From the NCBI GenBank assembly GCA_963854835.1, contig OY978530.1, positions 18,762,733 through 18,826,732 on the forward strand: a stretch of 64,000 nt of DNA. Direction: 5' to 3'. Made by a program: the position numbers and the translations under genes. Of the stretch, positions 1 through 11,379 are shown one piece after another (within the stretch, counting starts at the first letter, position 1; the number at the start of each line of letters is the position of its first letter). This DNA is from Megamerina dolium (Eukaryota > Arthropoda > Insecta > Diptera > Megamerinidae). The notes beneath the pieces are model-generated. The model saw nothing but the letters and a program-made list of their open reading frames with translations, searched no databases and was not told the origin of the DNA.

Positions 1-96
1 TTGCCCCCAATTATTTATTAGCCATTGCTATTAAACTGCAACAGTGGGTGCCAACAAGCGATTCTGGTGTACAACTATCTTAAGAATATATTTTTA

Positions 97-1676
97 ATTA
101 AATCGTCAGCTTTCAACCGTTTCAAGGCTGCCGCGGAGGAAATTAACGACTTCGACTCATATTTCCAGGTAATTGTAGTACTTTTGCCTTGGAGGTGCAA
201 AGGAAGGAGTTTAAAACCCTCTGGAGTGATTTTAAAAAGCATTATCAATCTATTATCTCTAATGGTGATAAGGCACTGATATTGGTCCCATAAAGGAAAC
301 ATATAGAGAATATTACACATCCTATATCCGATGACTTTCAAATATAAATGCCCACATACATGATCTAACCGTTGTGGTGGCCTCTCCCGCAATTCCGAAT
401 CCACCCGTTGAAAGAATAAACAAGGAACAGTCATTTTCGTCTATTCAATTGCCGCCATGTGAAACGGCATATTTTTACGGGGATTATGTATCATGGCCGA
501 GCTTTAGAGACATCCCGCTTATCCCCAGTCGAAAAATTGTACCATTTACTCCAAAAAACATAGCATTATTTCACGGTTTTTGCGATGCTTCTGAGAAAGC
601 TTATGCAGCCGCGGTGTATATACGTATGGAGACTCTCACGGGTGAAATTTGTACACATCTACTAGCGGCCAAGACACGCGTTGTCCCCGTTGAAACCTTA
701 TCGCTTCCTCGTTTAGAACCATGCGAAGCGGATTTACTGGCTAATATGCTAGATACCGCAACTTCGAATCCAAACGTATACGATGTTTGCCTGGACTGAT
801 TCTACTATCGTTCTATCATGGCTACAAAAACCTCCATGTCACTTGCGAACATTTGTGGCGAATCGAATTTCGTCCATACTAGAAATGATTGGAAATTCAA
901 TTTGGTCACACGTGAGTTCTTCCGACAACCCGGCTGATTTGGCAACACGCGGAACTACAGCTACGGAGTTGGCCTGCCATGAGCTATGGTGGTTAAGAAT
1001 GCCACGAACTAGTTGGCCAATTACAACTTTGAATATTGAGTTGATTGGCATCCACGAGACCAGAATTATAAAGTCTCATCTTAGAAGACTTGAAGAATTA
1101 GATGATATCTTGGACCATTTTTCATCTCTAGCTCGTTTGTTGCGCTTTATATCGTACATATTTCCTTTTTTCCGCAATTCTCAGATAGATAGACGAAGTG
1201 ATACTCACTTTACGTCTCTTAGCATCACATCAGCAGAAATCATTTCCACTCTCAATAAACTCATTATATTATGTCAAAAGCATCACTTCCCACAGGAATA
1301 CGCTGATTTAGCGCAGAAAGTCCCGATTCCCCGTAACAGTGATATACTCACGCTTAACGCGTTTGTGGACTCAAGTGACATAATGCGTATCAATGGCCGC
1401 TTAGTTCATTCCCCGGAGCTTTCTTACAGAGAGAGATTTCCCATTCTTCTCCCATATTCCGGCCGATTCACTCAATTACTACTTGATTTTGTTGATCTTA
1501 TCTGTATGCATGGTGTTAATCAACTGCTTGTACGTTTAGTTCGCATGGAATATTGGGTCCGTAAGCTGAAAAACTTAGTGAGGACTACCATTCACAAATG
1601 CAGAACCTGCGTTCTTGAAACGGAAGCTGTATACACAAATAATGGCTACGCTTCCTCCGAAACGCACAACATGTGA
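97..1676 (+). pseudogene. BEL/Pao retrotransposon: gag fused to RNase H and integrase zinc region
   Basis: This is a decayed Pao-type polyprotein. About 97-300 resembles BEL gag N-terminal sequence but changes frame near 165-175. The frame at 374-799 begins with a gag-like stretch (SIQLPPCE, then SWPSFRD) and passes directly into RNase H sequence (GFCDASEKAYAAAVY). Protease and reverse transcriptase are therefore missing. After a frame change at about 783-799 the next frame gives TDSTIVLSWL and SSDNPADLATRG, both typical of Pao RNase H. It ends in an integrase zinc-binding region with MHG...R...CRTC; the integrase catalytic core is absent. The element cannot be autonomous. An inverted copy lies at 30330-31909. 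The family call is firm; the exact element is not identified. Confidence 0.85.
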
Positions 1677-1689
1677 TACGGTAAGGAAG

Positions 1690-2098
1690 TGAAACATGGC
1701 TGATCTCGAACTCTATCACGCAGAGACTGCAAGCTTTCGTCAACAAGTGTTTGAGGATCATTTGTAGAATTTTCTGGCCTAACACTATTTCAAAGGAGGC
1801 ACTATGGCGTCTGACGAGCGAAGAGCTCATATTGATCCAGATTAAGCGTAGAAAGTGGCGTTGGATTGGCCACACGCTAACAAAGCAGCCAGATAGCATC
1901 ACGCGAATATCGCTTGAGTGGAACCCTCAGGGGAGCAGAGGCCGCGGCCGACCAAGAAACACCTGGAGATGATCAATACTGGGTGAGCTAGCTGCTGCCG
2001 GCATCACATGGGAAGGCGCTAGATCAACTGCCCAAAACCGTGTGCGATGGCGAAGCCTTGTGGAGGCCCTATGCTCCAATTAGGAGTTTAAAGGAGAA

Positions 2099-2107
<9 letters not shown>
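1690..2107 (+). pseudogene. 3' end of a non-LTR reverse transcriptase (RTE-like)
   Basis: Translation across 1690-2085 gives the C-terminal tail common to a class of LINE polyproteins: a WRLTSEE stretch, then RRKWRWIGHTL, then EWNPQGSRGRGRPRNTW, then VRWRSLVEALC before a stop. A TGA after NTWR (about 1970) and a frame change before 1751 show it is dead. The reverse transcriptase core is not present, so this is a 5'-truncated insertion that keeps only the end of the ORF. Its 3' end runs into a (TA)n tract, which may be the element's own tail. Copy on the other strand at 29899-30316. Confidence 0.7.
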
Positions 2108-2176
<69 letters not shown>

Positions 2177-2233
2177 TGAGAAGCTGTATATATATATATA
2201 TACTGAGAAGCTGTATATATATATATATATATA
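2108..2233. repeat. (TA)n microsatellite with CTGAGAAGCTG interruptions
   Basis: A pure TA run of about 65 bp is followed by TA blocks separated by a repeated ctgagaagctg motif. The inverted partner at 29794-29898 has one motif fewer, so the tract length differs between arms. Confidence 0.95.
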
Positions 2234-2409
2234 CTGAGAAGCTTGATTTGTTGTTTCAATGCTTATAACCTTAGGTAACGAAGCAATAACGGTTTTGTTG
2301 TTATTTCCTTTATGTATCATTTTTATTTAATTTTTTCTTTGACTTATTATGAAGTGATCATTTTTGTAAGGTTCCCTGCAAACTTGGGCAGGTGGAACTG
2401 ATGAGTAGT

Positions 2410-2655
2410 TTAATATTTGGTGTATCCACCTTTTGCTTTTAAAATCGCCTGTATACGCCTAGCCATGTTGTCTACTAAATTTTGACACGTTTCGGGTGAA
2501 ATATTTTGCCAAGCGGTACGCACTTTCCCCCAAAGCTGCTCCACGTTGCAGCGATCCCCCGTGATCGATCTTTTTGGAATGCCCCATAGATGTTCTATAG
2601 GGTTTAGATCAGGGGATTGCGGGTGCGGAAGAAGGACAAGAATCCAGGACAACAA
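2410..2655 (-). pseudogene. Tc1-like transposase, C-terminal fragment
   Basis: The minus strand encodes about the last 80 residues of a Tc1-family transposase: PQSPDLNPIEHLWG, which contains the third catalytic acidic residue (E), followed by a helical tail ending GGYTKY. The N-terminal DNA-binding domain and the first two catalytic aspartates are absent. It differs from the complete transposase at 48906-49925 (whose end reads GGSTKY), so it belongs to another family. The A' copy (29438-29618) has lost 58 bp of it, matching 2462-2519 here. Confidence 0.85.
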
Positions 2656-2659
2656 AATA

Positions 2660-2745
2660 ATGGAATATAATTAAGGATAGATGTCAATAATGGTAGGGAA
2701 GAATTAGGGTTGTATTAATTAAATAATTACTACCAAACTCCTCTT
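2660..2745 (-). other. Possible truncated 3' LTR of the Copia element
   Basis: About 40 bp here (a block around ttgtattaattaa and aatggtag) resembles the outer end of the Copia leader near 7930-7985. That is the relation expected of the start of two LTRs. Only a short piece survives before the Tc1 fragment. Confidence 0.4.
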
Positions 2746-4362
2746 CAACCATAATTTGTTCAATTGCAACATATGTAAAATATAAAAACACGTCATCTAC
2801 GTTATCTGCTCTTGCAACGTGTTTTATATAAATCTCATTAAGTCTATATTTTCCTTAAATATAATGGAATCGTATATCTATATTTTTCGTTGTATCGTTT
2901 TGCGTTCTTCGATGAAGCACGCGTCGCTGAAATCCATTATTTGAATGAATGTTCAACAGCTAATGACAAGTTCTACCTTATGGTTAAGTGTCGAACTACA
3001 GGCGTGTAGGTTTTAAAATAGTCAATTTGTTGTCTCTGAGCAAACCTTTTCTCTACACTCCCGTCAGGCCTTTTTTTTTGTGGTGTAACCCCATTTGCAA
3101 ATAATAATATTCTTATTACCTGGAGGATGCACTAACCCCTAGGTTTTATTTTGCATAAGTGTCTGGAACTTTAATGCTAATGGCTAACGGCTTTCTGCTA
3201 ATGGACAGTATTATCGTGGTATAGGGCTTCCTTCACAGCGATCAGATCATTTGACATACGAGTGATAGCATTAAGAACATTTTTCTCTCGATCAACTGCA
3301 AATATCTTTCTTGCCCTACCAAAATTTTAAGCCTACTTCTTTTTATTCGACCGTGCTCATTGACTATCATGTGATCTTCGTCTGACTCACTTAAGTCTGC
3401 ATTCAAAAATAACTGGCTTGTCGATTTTGTAGCAACTAAATATTCAACGGAAGTCACATCGAAGGACTATTAAACGAGTCTTCAAAAAATACAACATATC
3501 TCGATTTATTGATTTGTTACTTCGGTTATATAGACCATTGCCCTTAACGTCCTTTGCGTAACCAACGAAGGTGAACATGTTGTCCTTTGGAGCAAACTTT
3601 AATCGACCGCCGCTCTTATCTAACATGACAGCGTTACAGCCGAATATTTTCATATGGTCGATACTTGGTTTTCGGTGGAACCAACATTGAAAAAGAACGG
3701 AGTATTTCAAGACTTTAGAAGGTGATCTGTTTCACACATTCGTGGATGCATTGCCATTTCAACTACTGTGCAGTTTCAACTACTGTGCAGTTATACCTTT
3801 CTGCTATGCCATTTTGTTCGGGCGTATATGGCGTTGTGGTCTGATGAATAATACCATATTCACTCAGGTATCGTATGAATTGTTCATTAAGAAATTTACG
3901 CCTATTGTTACTCCACAATGTTTTCATTTTCTCAGCTCTTAATACAAAATCTTTAAATGCATTAAAAGAATCTAATTTCTGTTTGAGAAAATATACGTGT
4001 ACGTACCGCGAAAATCATCTATAAAAGAGATCAAGTATAAACAACCACTTTTTGATTTTACCTTCATTAGACCGCACAGGTCAGTGTGGACAATTTCAAG
4101 TGATCTCTTATGGATTCCTTTTTATTTTGCACAGCGTTCGGGGTTTTCTAATTTTTCACAACTTTTGACCATCCCTTTATTAAACAACTTCGACATATAA
4201 TAGCAACATATAATAGCAAGATGTCCAAATCTTTAATACCAAAGTTTTAATTTGTTATTCGTTGGTTTTGATATTTGAATCATTTGTCTTTCCTATTGTG
4301 AGTGTTGCTGTGAAAATGCTGTTATGAAAGGATGCTCGAAATAGTAGTCTATTTCGCTTGTT
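2746..4362 (-). pseudogene. Copia (Ty1/copia) pol: integrase to RNase H, broken
   Basis: Read on the minus strand from 4362 downward, broken frames follow Copia pol order. First is an integrase core (a VHTDLCG-like segment, then FIDDF, around 4110-4000). Next is the YTPEQNGIAERYN-type segment, clearest in the A' copy at 28165-28377. Then comes the integrase C-terminal region (KPSIDHMKIFGCNAV, FVGYAKD) at 3710-3444, and the end of pol with a YTPVVRH stretch and an ADN-V-DVF stretch near 2750-2800. Most of the reverse transcriptase is missing. A local 16-bp repeat of ttcaactactgtgcag near 3755-3790 disrupts the frame in A but not in A'. Confidence 0.8.
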
Positions 4363-4373
4363 AGTTATAAAAG

Positions 4374-6739
4374 GAAAATACCCGATCTTATAGACTTTGG
4401 AGTCACCAAAGGTTTGCAGATGGAAAATATATCCACAGAGTGTAATTATGATCTATCATCTGACCACTCACCCACGGTAATATCTATAAAATCACCAAGC
4501 CCCCAAGGCAATTGCGTTAGAAAGAAAATAGACTGGTTAAAATTCAAGAAATATATCCACAGAGTGTAATTATGATCTATCATCTGACCACTCACCCACG
4601 GTGATATCTATAAAATCACCAAGCCCCCAAGGCAATTGCGTTAGAAAGAAAATAGACTGGTTAAAATTCAAGAAATATATAAATTCCCATCTTCCTCTGA
4701 GTACTGTATTAAGAAATGGACACGATGTAGACTCAGCACTCGAAAAATTCAACCAGCTGCTCTCATTAGCTCTCAGCTCAGCCACCTGCACAAAGGTATG
4801 CAAGCAATCAAACTATAGCCCATACACACCAGCCGACATTGAATTGCTAGTAAGACAGAAAAGAAGACTCCGAAGACAATGGCAAGAATTCAGATCACCG
4901 AATCTGAAAACACAGCTTCAGCACTGCACTCGAAAGTTAAAGCAAGCCTTAAAAAATAAAAACAACAAAGAGTTAGAAGAGCACATAGCCGAATTAACAC
5001 ATGGTGAGGCGTCAGACTACTCTTTGTGGAAATCAGCAAAAAACTCAAATCGGCCAATTCTCACTGATTCCCCCATCCGTTTGAGTGACGGTAATTGGGC
5101 TAGAAGCAACTGTGAGAAGGGTTTGGCTTTTGCAAACCACCTAAAAAGTGTGTTTACACCCAATCCACCCTCTTTACAGTCCTCATTACCAAAATTAACT
5201 TCTCAACCTTGCTCAATAACTCAATTTAAAAAAAAGGACATATTCAAAGCAATTTATAAAGATTTAAACCCAAAAAAATCACCTGGTCCAGATAAAATTA
5301 CCGGTAAAATGATAAAAAGAGCTACCTCCGGCTTCAGTAATTCATCTGATGCACATTTTCAATGCTATCCTTCGTATTAAACACTATCCCAAATGCTGGA
5401 AAACTTCAAAAATTACTATGATAGCAAAACCAGGAAAAGACCCTACAAAAGTTGCATCGTACAGACCTATCAGCCTCCTGCCTCTACTCTCTAAAGTATT
5501 CGAAAAGCTACTTGTCATGAATATAACTCCATTTATTAATCTCAACCAACTGATTCCTCAACATCAGTTTGTATTTAGAAAACAGCACGGCACAATAGAA
5601 CAAGTCCACCGCATTGTAACTCTGATAAGGAACACTTTTGAAGAAAAAAAGTATTGCTCAGCTGTCTTTCTTGATATCACTCAAGCTTTCGATAAAGTAT
5701 GGCACGATGGCCTTATTTACAAACTCAAACTATTACTGCCTGCAAATGTCTCCTCATTGCTTAGTAGCTACCTCACGAAAAGACAATTTCTGGTACATCA
5801 CAAGGATTACACAACAAATCCATTGGATATTCACGCTGGCGTTCCTCAAGGAAGCGTTTTGGGTATCTCTTATACACTTCAGATATGCCCAACAATTACA
5901 TTCATATCGACCTTTGCTAATGATACGGCAATATTGTGCTCTCGCTCTAACCCCATAGAAGCTACTAAACTCCTGCAGACTCATGTCGATTCTCTCAAAA
6001 TTTGGCTAGCAAAATGGCGTATAAAAGCCAATGAATCAAAGAGCGTACATGTAACCTTCACGATAAGGCTAGATACATGTCCCCCACTTAATATTAATGG
6101 TCAATCAGTTCCACAATGTTCCTCAACAAAGTACTTGGGTATTCACCTCGACAGAAATCTGACCTGGAAAAATCACATAGAGGCAAAGAAAACTCAGATC
6201 AAGCTTAAAATGAATCAGTTATGGTGGCTGTTACACAAAAGATCAAAGTTGAATCTTGAATACAAAGTGCTGTTATATAAAGCAATCCTGAAGCCAATTT
6301 GGACTTATGGTATTCAGTTTTGGGGCACCGCATCTCCCTCAAATATAGAAAAATTGCAGCGAATACAATCCAAGTGTCTGCGAATTATTGTAAACGCGCC
6401 TTGGTATATGTGGAACGTTACCATCCATCGAGATTTAAATGTACCCACAATTTCTGAGGAAGTTGCAATGACTTGCAGAAGCTACATTCAAAAATTACAC
6501 AATCATCCGAATCCCCTTGCTAGGCAATTGTTGCTGAGCACGGGGCATCGTCGATTAAAAAGAAAAGACACACTGAATATGCTGTGAAATTGCTATACCT
6601 CGCGACTCAACAAATTGTGATGGAATGTTGGGAATATCACATAATTTTAGTTAGTTTGTAAGATTTGATTACTTATTGTTAGTTTCTAAGTAATTTTAGA
6701 AAGATCCAATAAATAAAGCTTGAAAAAAAAAAAAAAAAA
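4374..6739 (+). pseudogene. 5'-truncated Jockey-clade LINE nested in Copia
   Basis: This insertion starts inside the endonuclease end of ORF2 and runs to an 18-bp poly(A) (6723-6740) after an AATAAA signal near 6709. It is flanked by an 11-bp target-site duplication, agttataaaag, at 4363-4373 and 6740-6750. ORF2 shows RT motifs SYRPISLLPLLSKVFE, a palm segment DITQAFDKVWHDG, and GVPQGSVLG. The catalytic box reads FANDTAIL near 5913 where the B copy reads FADDTAIL, so a catalytic Asp is replaced by Asn. About 15 residues after GSVLG are missing. A 1-nt frame change near 5340-5350 separates two reading frames (4601-5380 and 5349-6587). Not capable of retrotransposition. Confidence 0.9.
4431..4678 (+). 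repeat. 124-bp tandem duplication inside the Jockey LINE
   Basis: The stretch beginning atccacagagtg at 4431 recurs at 4555, a period of 124 bp; the breakpoints share an aatatat tract. The same duplication is in the A' copy (about 27414-27661), so it predates the large inverted duplication. Confidence 0.9.
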
Positions 6740-6750
6740 AGTTATAAAAG

Positions 6751-7480
6751 CACTTTTATGTTGGAAAACTACTTTAAGGTCACTCTCATCAATTTTTGCA
6801 ACAGACAAAAAATTGGAGTGCAGATGTAAAACGTAAAATACATCCATTAGAGTAATGTTAGCGTAATCTGATTTTAAAGCTACATTACCAATAGTATGCA
6901 CTTTTACTATTTCGATGCCAGCATCACTTCTTCGTCACATTCTTTTAATTTCATAAAGAAAAACTTTTCGTAACACATATGGCTCGATGCGCCACTGTCT
7001 AATATGAATTGATTTCTCTGTTTATTTCGCGATCCAAAAACACTCAGAATCGCGCCGCACTCTTCCTTTTTGTTTCTATTGTTGTTTTTACATTGTGAGC
7101 TTATATGCCCACGCATTCCACACGTATAACAATTGACATTTTTGCGTGTATCATAATCTCTATTTTTTCCGCTCATTTTATTTATTGCAAAGTTAACCGC
7201 CATTATACGTTCTGGATCGGCATTAATTCCATGCTTATCGGGATAATTCGCTGAACGCAGATGCTCTTCCTCTGGCAGCTTCCGTTTCAGGTTATATAAC
7301 AACGGAAGCTCGTCGTAAGCTTCAATGGTTATCAATTTCCTCTGGCAATAAACATAACAACAAAATGGAAATTAAGTCCTCTGGTATTATGACATCCACT
7401 TCTCGAAGACTTTTAACGATGGAACAGAATTGGTTTATCAGCATCCCAAACTTATCACTCTGTCGAAATCGAAAACGTAC
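6751..7480 (-). pseudogene. Copia gag-protease region
   Basis: On the minus strand the frame 7335-6907 encodes the end of gag with a zinc knuckle, CYTCGMRGHISSQC (Cx2Cx4Hx4C), then a retroviral-type aspartic protease start, ILDSGASSHMC. The following frame (6901-6751) has DVFYVLHLHSNFLSVAKI, a segment conserved after the Copia protease. Upstream, broken frames to about 7480 show ISILLLCLLPEE, typical of Copia gag. The coding order continues into 4362-2746 once the nested LINE is removed, so both parts belong to one element. Confidence 0.85.
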
Positions 7481-7985
7481 CAACTTTCTGAAAAGACAAA
7501 CCTTTCTTGTCGGACCTCTGGCTTTGTAATTCTATTTAGCTTTTCCCATCCTGATTAGACGTGACACAAGCTTTTATATGCAGCAGCTCTCCTGTTTTTA
7601 CATTTAATGTTATTAGGGCCAATGCCTTACTGTAAGTTTCTATGAAAAGGACCCTCCTTTTCTGCAACTGGAGTCACTGGACACGTACCACATACCAGTA
7701 ATCTGCGGTGACCTGGACACACCAAGATGAACAATTTTCGCTGTGTAATTTTCTATATTTATATTTATTTTAAACAATATATCAAAAGGCAAACTTTTCA
7801 TAAATTTACAAACAATGATACTGTTCCCATAACCCTTGTAAGATGATCCAGAAGAAAACACGTGTCTTCGCTTACGCGGCTATATGTTTTGTTATACACA
7901 AGATAATTGAAAGATATAAAGAAGCTTAAAGTACAGAGTAAAGAATGGTAGAGAGGAAGAAGGGTTGTATTAATTAAGTAATGAC
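7481..7985 (-). other. Copia 5' leader and probable 5' LTR remnant
   Basis: About 500 bp lies between the gag frames and the microsatellite. It has no convincing coding frame. Its outer end resembles 2680-2745, which suggests LTR sequence. Exact LTR ends and a primer-binding site could not be fixed by eye. Confidence 0.4.
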
Positions 7986-7986
7986 T

Positions 7987-8192
<206 letters not shown>

Positions 8193-9555
8193 GAGCAGAG
8201 AGACGTCTTTTCAGGCGCAAGAAGAGGGAGTTGGAAAGACGCGAGTGTGAGGAGATAGAGATGTGTACCGACAAGAATGAGACTCGAAAATTTTTTGGAG
8301 AGATCAAGCGCCGATTACGGTTTAAGTCCCGAAGCCTCTTCTTGTCGTGACGGTAATGGGAATCTGGTTACAGACTTCCAGAGTGTACTGAGCCTATGGA
8401 AGGAACACTTCTTCACGTTACTGAATGGCGATGCTACGAACAATTCCGCCAGTGGAGCAGATTGCCCGATAACCCCAATCACAGATTATGGTGTTGATGT
8501 TCCACCAACCAACTATGACGAGGTTGAACCGGCCATTTCAAGGCTGAAGAACAACAAAGCTACAGGTGTTGATGGCCTGCCTGCCGAGTTGTTTAAGACC
8601 GGAGGCGATGAGTTGCTCGCCTGCATGCACCAGCTCATAAGCAAAATATGGTCGGATGAAAGCATGCCTGATGATTGGAGGCTCAGTGTACTCTGTCCTG
8701 TACATAAAAAAGAGACCCCACAATTTGCGTTAACTACCGTGGAATAAGTCCCTGAGCATCGCATACAAGGTCTTATGGCGCGTATTGTGCGAAAGATTGA
8801 TGCCCAAGTTCAACAACCTGATTTGACACTATGTGGCTTCAGACCTGTTAAATCTACCATCGACCAAACTTTCACACAACGTCAAATCCTGGAGAACACT
8901 CAAGAAAAACAGATCGACACACATCACCTATTTGTTAGCGTATGCCGACGATATTGAAATAATCGGCATGAACACGCGAGCAGTCAGTGCAGCATTCTCA
9001 GAGTTGGAAAGAGAGTCGCGTCGGATGGGTCTTACGGTGAACGAGGCCTGACGAAGTATCTAGTGTCAACAAACAAAGAGTCCCGGCGTCTTGGGCAGCA
9101 CGTCACTGTTGACAACTACGGTTTTGAAGTAGTAAGGGACTTTGTCTATCTTGGAACCAGCATCAACAACTGTAATGGCGATAGCCTGGAGATCATGCAT
9201 AGGATAACTCTTGCTAACAGGTGTTACTTTGGACGGAGTAAGCAATTGAGAAGTCGAGCCCTCTTTCGAAAAATGAAAACTACATTCTACAAGTCTCTCA
9301 TCATGCCTGTCCTAGCATATGGCGCTGAAGCCTGGACGATTTCCACCTCGGATGAGCGAATGCTTGGAGTTTCGAGAGAAAAGTCCTACGCAAAATCTTT
9401 GGACCTATTTGCGTTGGTGGCGAGTACCGAATAAGGTACAACCATGAGCTGTATGTAAGGCGCAACAAAATCCTGCGGCTGTGCTGGCTAGGTCATGTCG
9501 AGCGAATGGAAGAACACGCTTCAGCCAAGAAGGTGTTATATTCGGAACCCGCATC
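8193..9555 (+). pseudogene. RTE-like LINE ORF fragment (internally deleted)
   Basis: Frames 8196-8747, 8775-8957, 8833-9051 and 9063-9434 together follow one LINE polyprotein: a linker with [13 protein letters not shown], the RT fingers KNNKATGVDGLPAELFKTGG, then PDDWRLSVLCPVHKK, then FRPVKSTIDQTFT, then a YADDIEIIG catalytic box near 8943, then VSTNK and VYLGTSINN, and the tail AYGAEAWTIS. Sequence between QIDTHHLF and YADD, normally the palm (about 100 residues), is deleted. Several frameshifts are present. Related fragments occur at 55312-57370, and the 5' end of a related element at 63511-64000. Confidence 0.85.
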
Positions 9556-10073
9556 TGTTACGATAAGGAGCTTACTATTTTATTTTGTTTCTTGCTTTGA
9601 GTTTATTTTAATTTTTTTAAATTTAAATTTAAATATTTAAATGTATACAAATTTAAATTTATGAGTGAACTGATGTACATTTTTCCTCAATAAAAGTCAA
9701 CTTTGCCGAATTTTGTTAAAGGAAATGAAAAATTTGAGTTCCTTGCAAGCCAAGAAATTAAATAAATGAAATTAATGATTTCTTTCAACGTATTTCTTTT
9801 TGTAATTACATTTTTAAAATAGACTTCATCGAATCGACGATAATTACCTTTAAAAGATCAAAAATAACGTTACCCTTCCGTAATTCCGTAATTTAATCTT
9901 AGTCATCGCTTTCATTTAACCGGACTTTTACTATTAAGGGATATAATATTTAAATATATCTAGATTTTACAAATCAATGAATTTTTAAAGGAGGTACATA
10001 GTTCTTTTAATGCAATTTGCAGAATAGAATAGAATTTTGATTTGTTTTTCGAAATCAGCTCCGTGAAGTTTTT
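9556..10073. other. AT-rich stretch, nothing recognised
   Basis: Low-complexity A/T-rich DNA with aaattt runs between the LINE tail and the mariner. No coding frame, RNA gene or repeat boundary could be supported. Confidence 0.5.
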
Positions 10074-10921
10074 TTGAGATTTAGATTTAGTTTAATTTTG
10101 ACGAGGTTACCTAAATCGATTTTCGGTTGTAATGGCCATAGAAGTAAGTTAATTTTGTTCGGTTGCAAAAAATCGGTAAATAACTTCCAATCAGCTTCTC
10201 ATGTCTTTGTTCATAACCAGACCTTTTTTCACCCAAAGTACGGCGCAATTTCTATAGTTGTTGGTGGTAGCGGTAAGCATTGACAGTTTCACCAGGTTTC
10301 AACAGCTCGTAGTAGATGACACCCTGCTGATCCCACCAAACGCACAGCATAGTCTTGCGTCCAAAGAGATTTGGTCTTGGAGAAGAAGTTGCTGGTTGGC
10401 TGGGATCGACCCACTATTTTTTAAGTTTAGGATTCTCACAGTATATCCACTTTTCATCGCAAGTCACCACAAGATGCAGTAACGACTTTCTTTTTTGTCT
10501 AGCAAGCAAGATTTCGCATGTGTTTTGGCGTCGCTCCATCTGCCTATCGTTCAATTTCGTTCAATTCATGGGGTACCCAATTTCAAAATTTCTCAACCTT
10601 CCCATGGCTCGTAAACGTATGGAAATGGCTTGTTGAGTAACGCCTAGCTGCTTGGCAAGCATTTTTCGCGATTGGGTGCCGTCCTCATCCAAAGAGCCTG
10701 CAAATCATGGTCCTCAACTTTTCTGGGTCTATTTTCATGCTTCTTGTCACTCAACTTAAAATGGTCTTCTTAGAACCAACGAAACCAGTCTATGCAAGTG
10801 GCTTCCGATAGCGCACTGTCTCCACAAGCATTCGATGCGACTCAGCAGCAGATTTCTTCAAATTGAAGCAAAAAAGTAGAGCTTCCCGCATATGCTCTTT
10901 TTCTGGCACGAAACTAGACAT
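10074..10921 (-). pseudogene. Mariner transposase, frameshifted
   Basis: The ATG lies at 10921 on the minus strand; its reading is clearest in the A' copy (21124 onward). The N-terminus (SSFVPEKEHMREALLFC) is a mariner helix-turn-helix start. Later segments include QLGVTQQAISIRLRAMG, VTCDEKWIYCENPK (first catalytic Asp) and VIYYELLKPGETVNAY. The second catalytic D and the terminal D segment were not clearly readable. Multiple frameshifts split it into unrelated-looking short frames. It is a dead Tc1/mariner-superfamily element; terminal inverted repeats could not be set. Confidence 0.8.
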
Positions 10922-11004
10922 GATTATACGAGGAAAAATATATCACTGATGATGTTTACTAATTGATGTAAACTGATGTCGAACTCATAAAAAAAAGGAA
11001 GCAC

Positions 11005-11017
11005 AGTCGATAATAGC
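11005..11017. repeat. Left target-site duplication of the SINE
   Basis: agtcgataatagc, repeated exactly at 11380-11392; the single unoccupied copy is at 21028-21040 in A' on the opposite strand. Confidence 0.93.
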
Positions 11018-11379
11018 CGTAGCTCAGTGGTTAGTGTGTTCGCCTTCTGATCTGTAGGTCGGTGGTTCAATCCCCGGCTGATGCATAACAAATTTAATAT
11101 CGATAAGATTTTTCTTTCGAACGGTACCCACCTGTCGGCAAGCAATTGGCAATTCTTCCGACAGTAACAACTTGCCATGAAAAAGCTTCTTAAAGAACTC
11201 TGTGACAAAGCTCAGAAAAAGTGATGTCACAAGTGTTCTGCCGTTCGGAACGGGCTAAAATAAGTAGGTCCCTTCTAATATTGTCCAAAAATTTAAGACG
11301 CACAACAGTAATGGAAGAGAAGCCTTGCCAATGAGCCCTTTGGGGCTTTATGTGGCCACATATTTATTTTTTTTATTTT
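11018..11379 (+). mobile_element. tRNA-headed SINE insertion (362 bp)
   Basis: The first 70 bp look like a tRNA gene: box A tagctcagtgg and box B ggttcaatccc lie 33 nt apart. A tRNA-unrelated body follows, and a T-rich tail ends the element. It is bounded by a 13-bp perfect target-site duplication, and the A' arm holds the exact empty site. A second, 3'-truncated copy sits at 45881-46106. The tail contains tggccacata, and the RTE-like LINE 3' end near 57356 contains ggccacata, a weak hint that this LINE supplies its machinery. It is non-coding and presumably transcribed by RNA polymerase III. Confidence 0.92.
11020..11074 (+). promoter_or_regulatory. Internal RNA polymerase III promoter (boxes A and B) of the SINE
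   Basis: Box A at 11020-11030 (tagctcagtgg) and box B at 11064-11074 (ggttcaatccc) match the consensus intragenic tRNA promoter elements at normal spacing. The 45881 copy keeps both with a T-to-G-type change near box A and one base fewer between them. Confidence 0.85.

Noticed and set aside
11018..11090. Functional tRNA gene
   Set aside because: Only the promoter boxes are tRNA-like; a long unrelated body, a T-rich tail and target-site duplications mark it as a SINE, and a clean cloverleaf could not be drawn.
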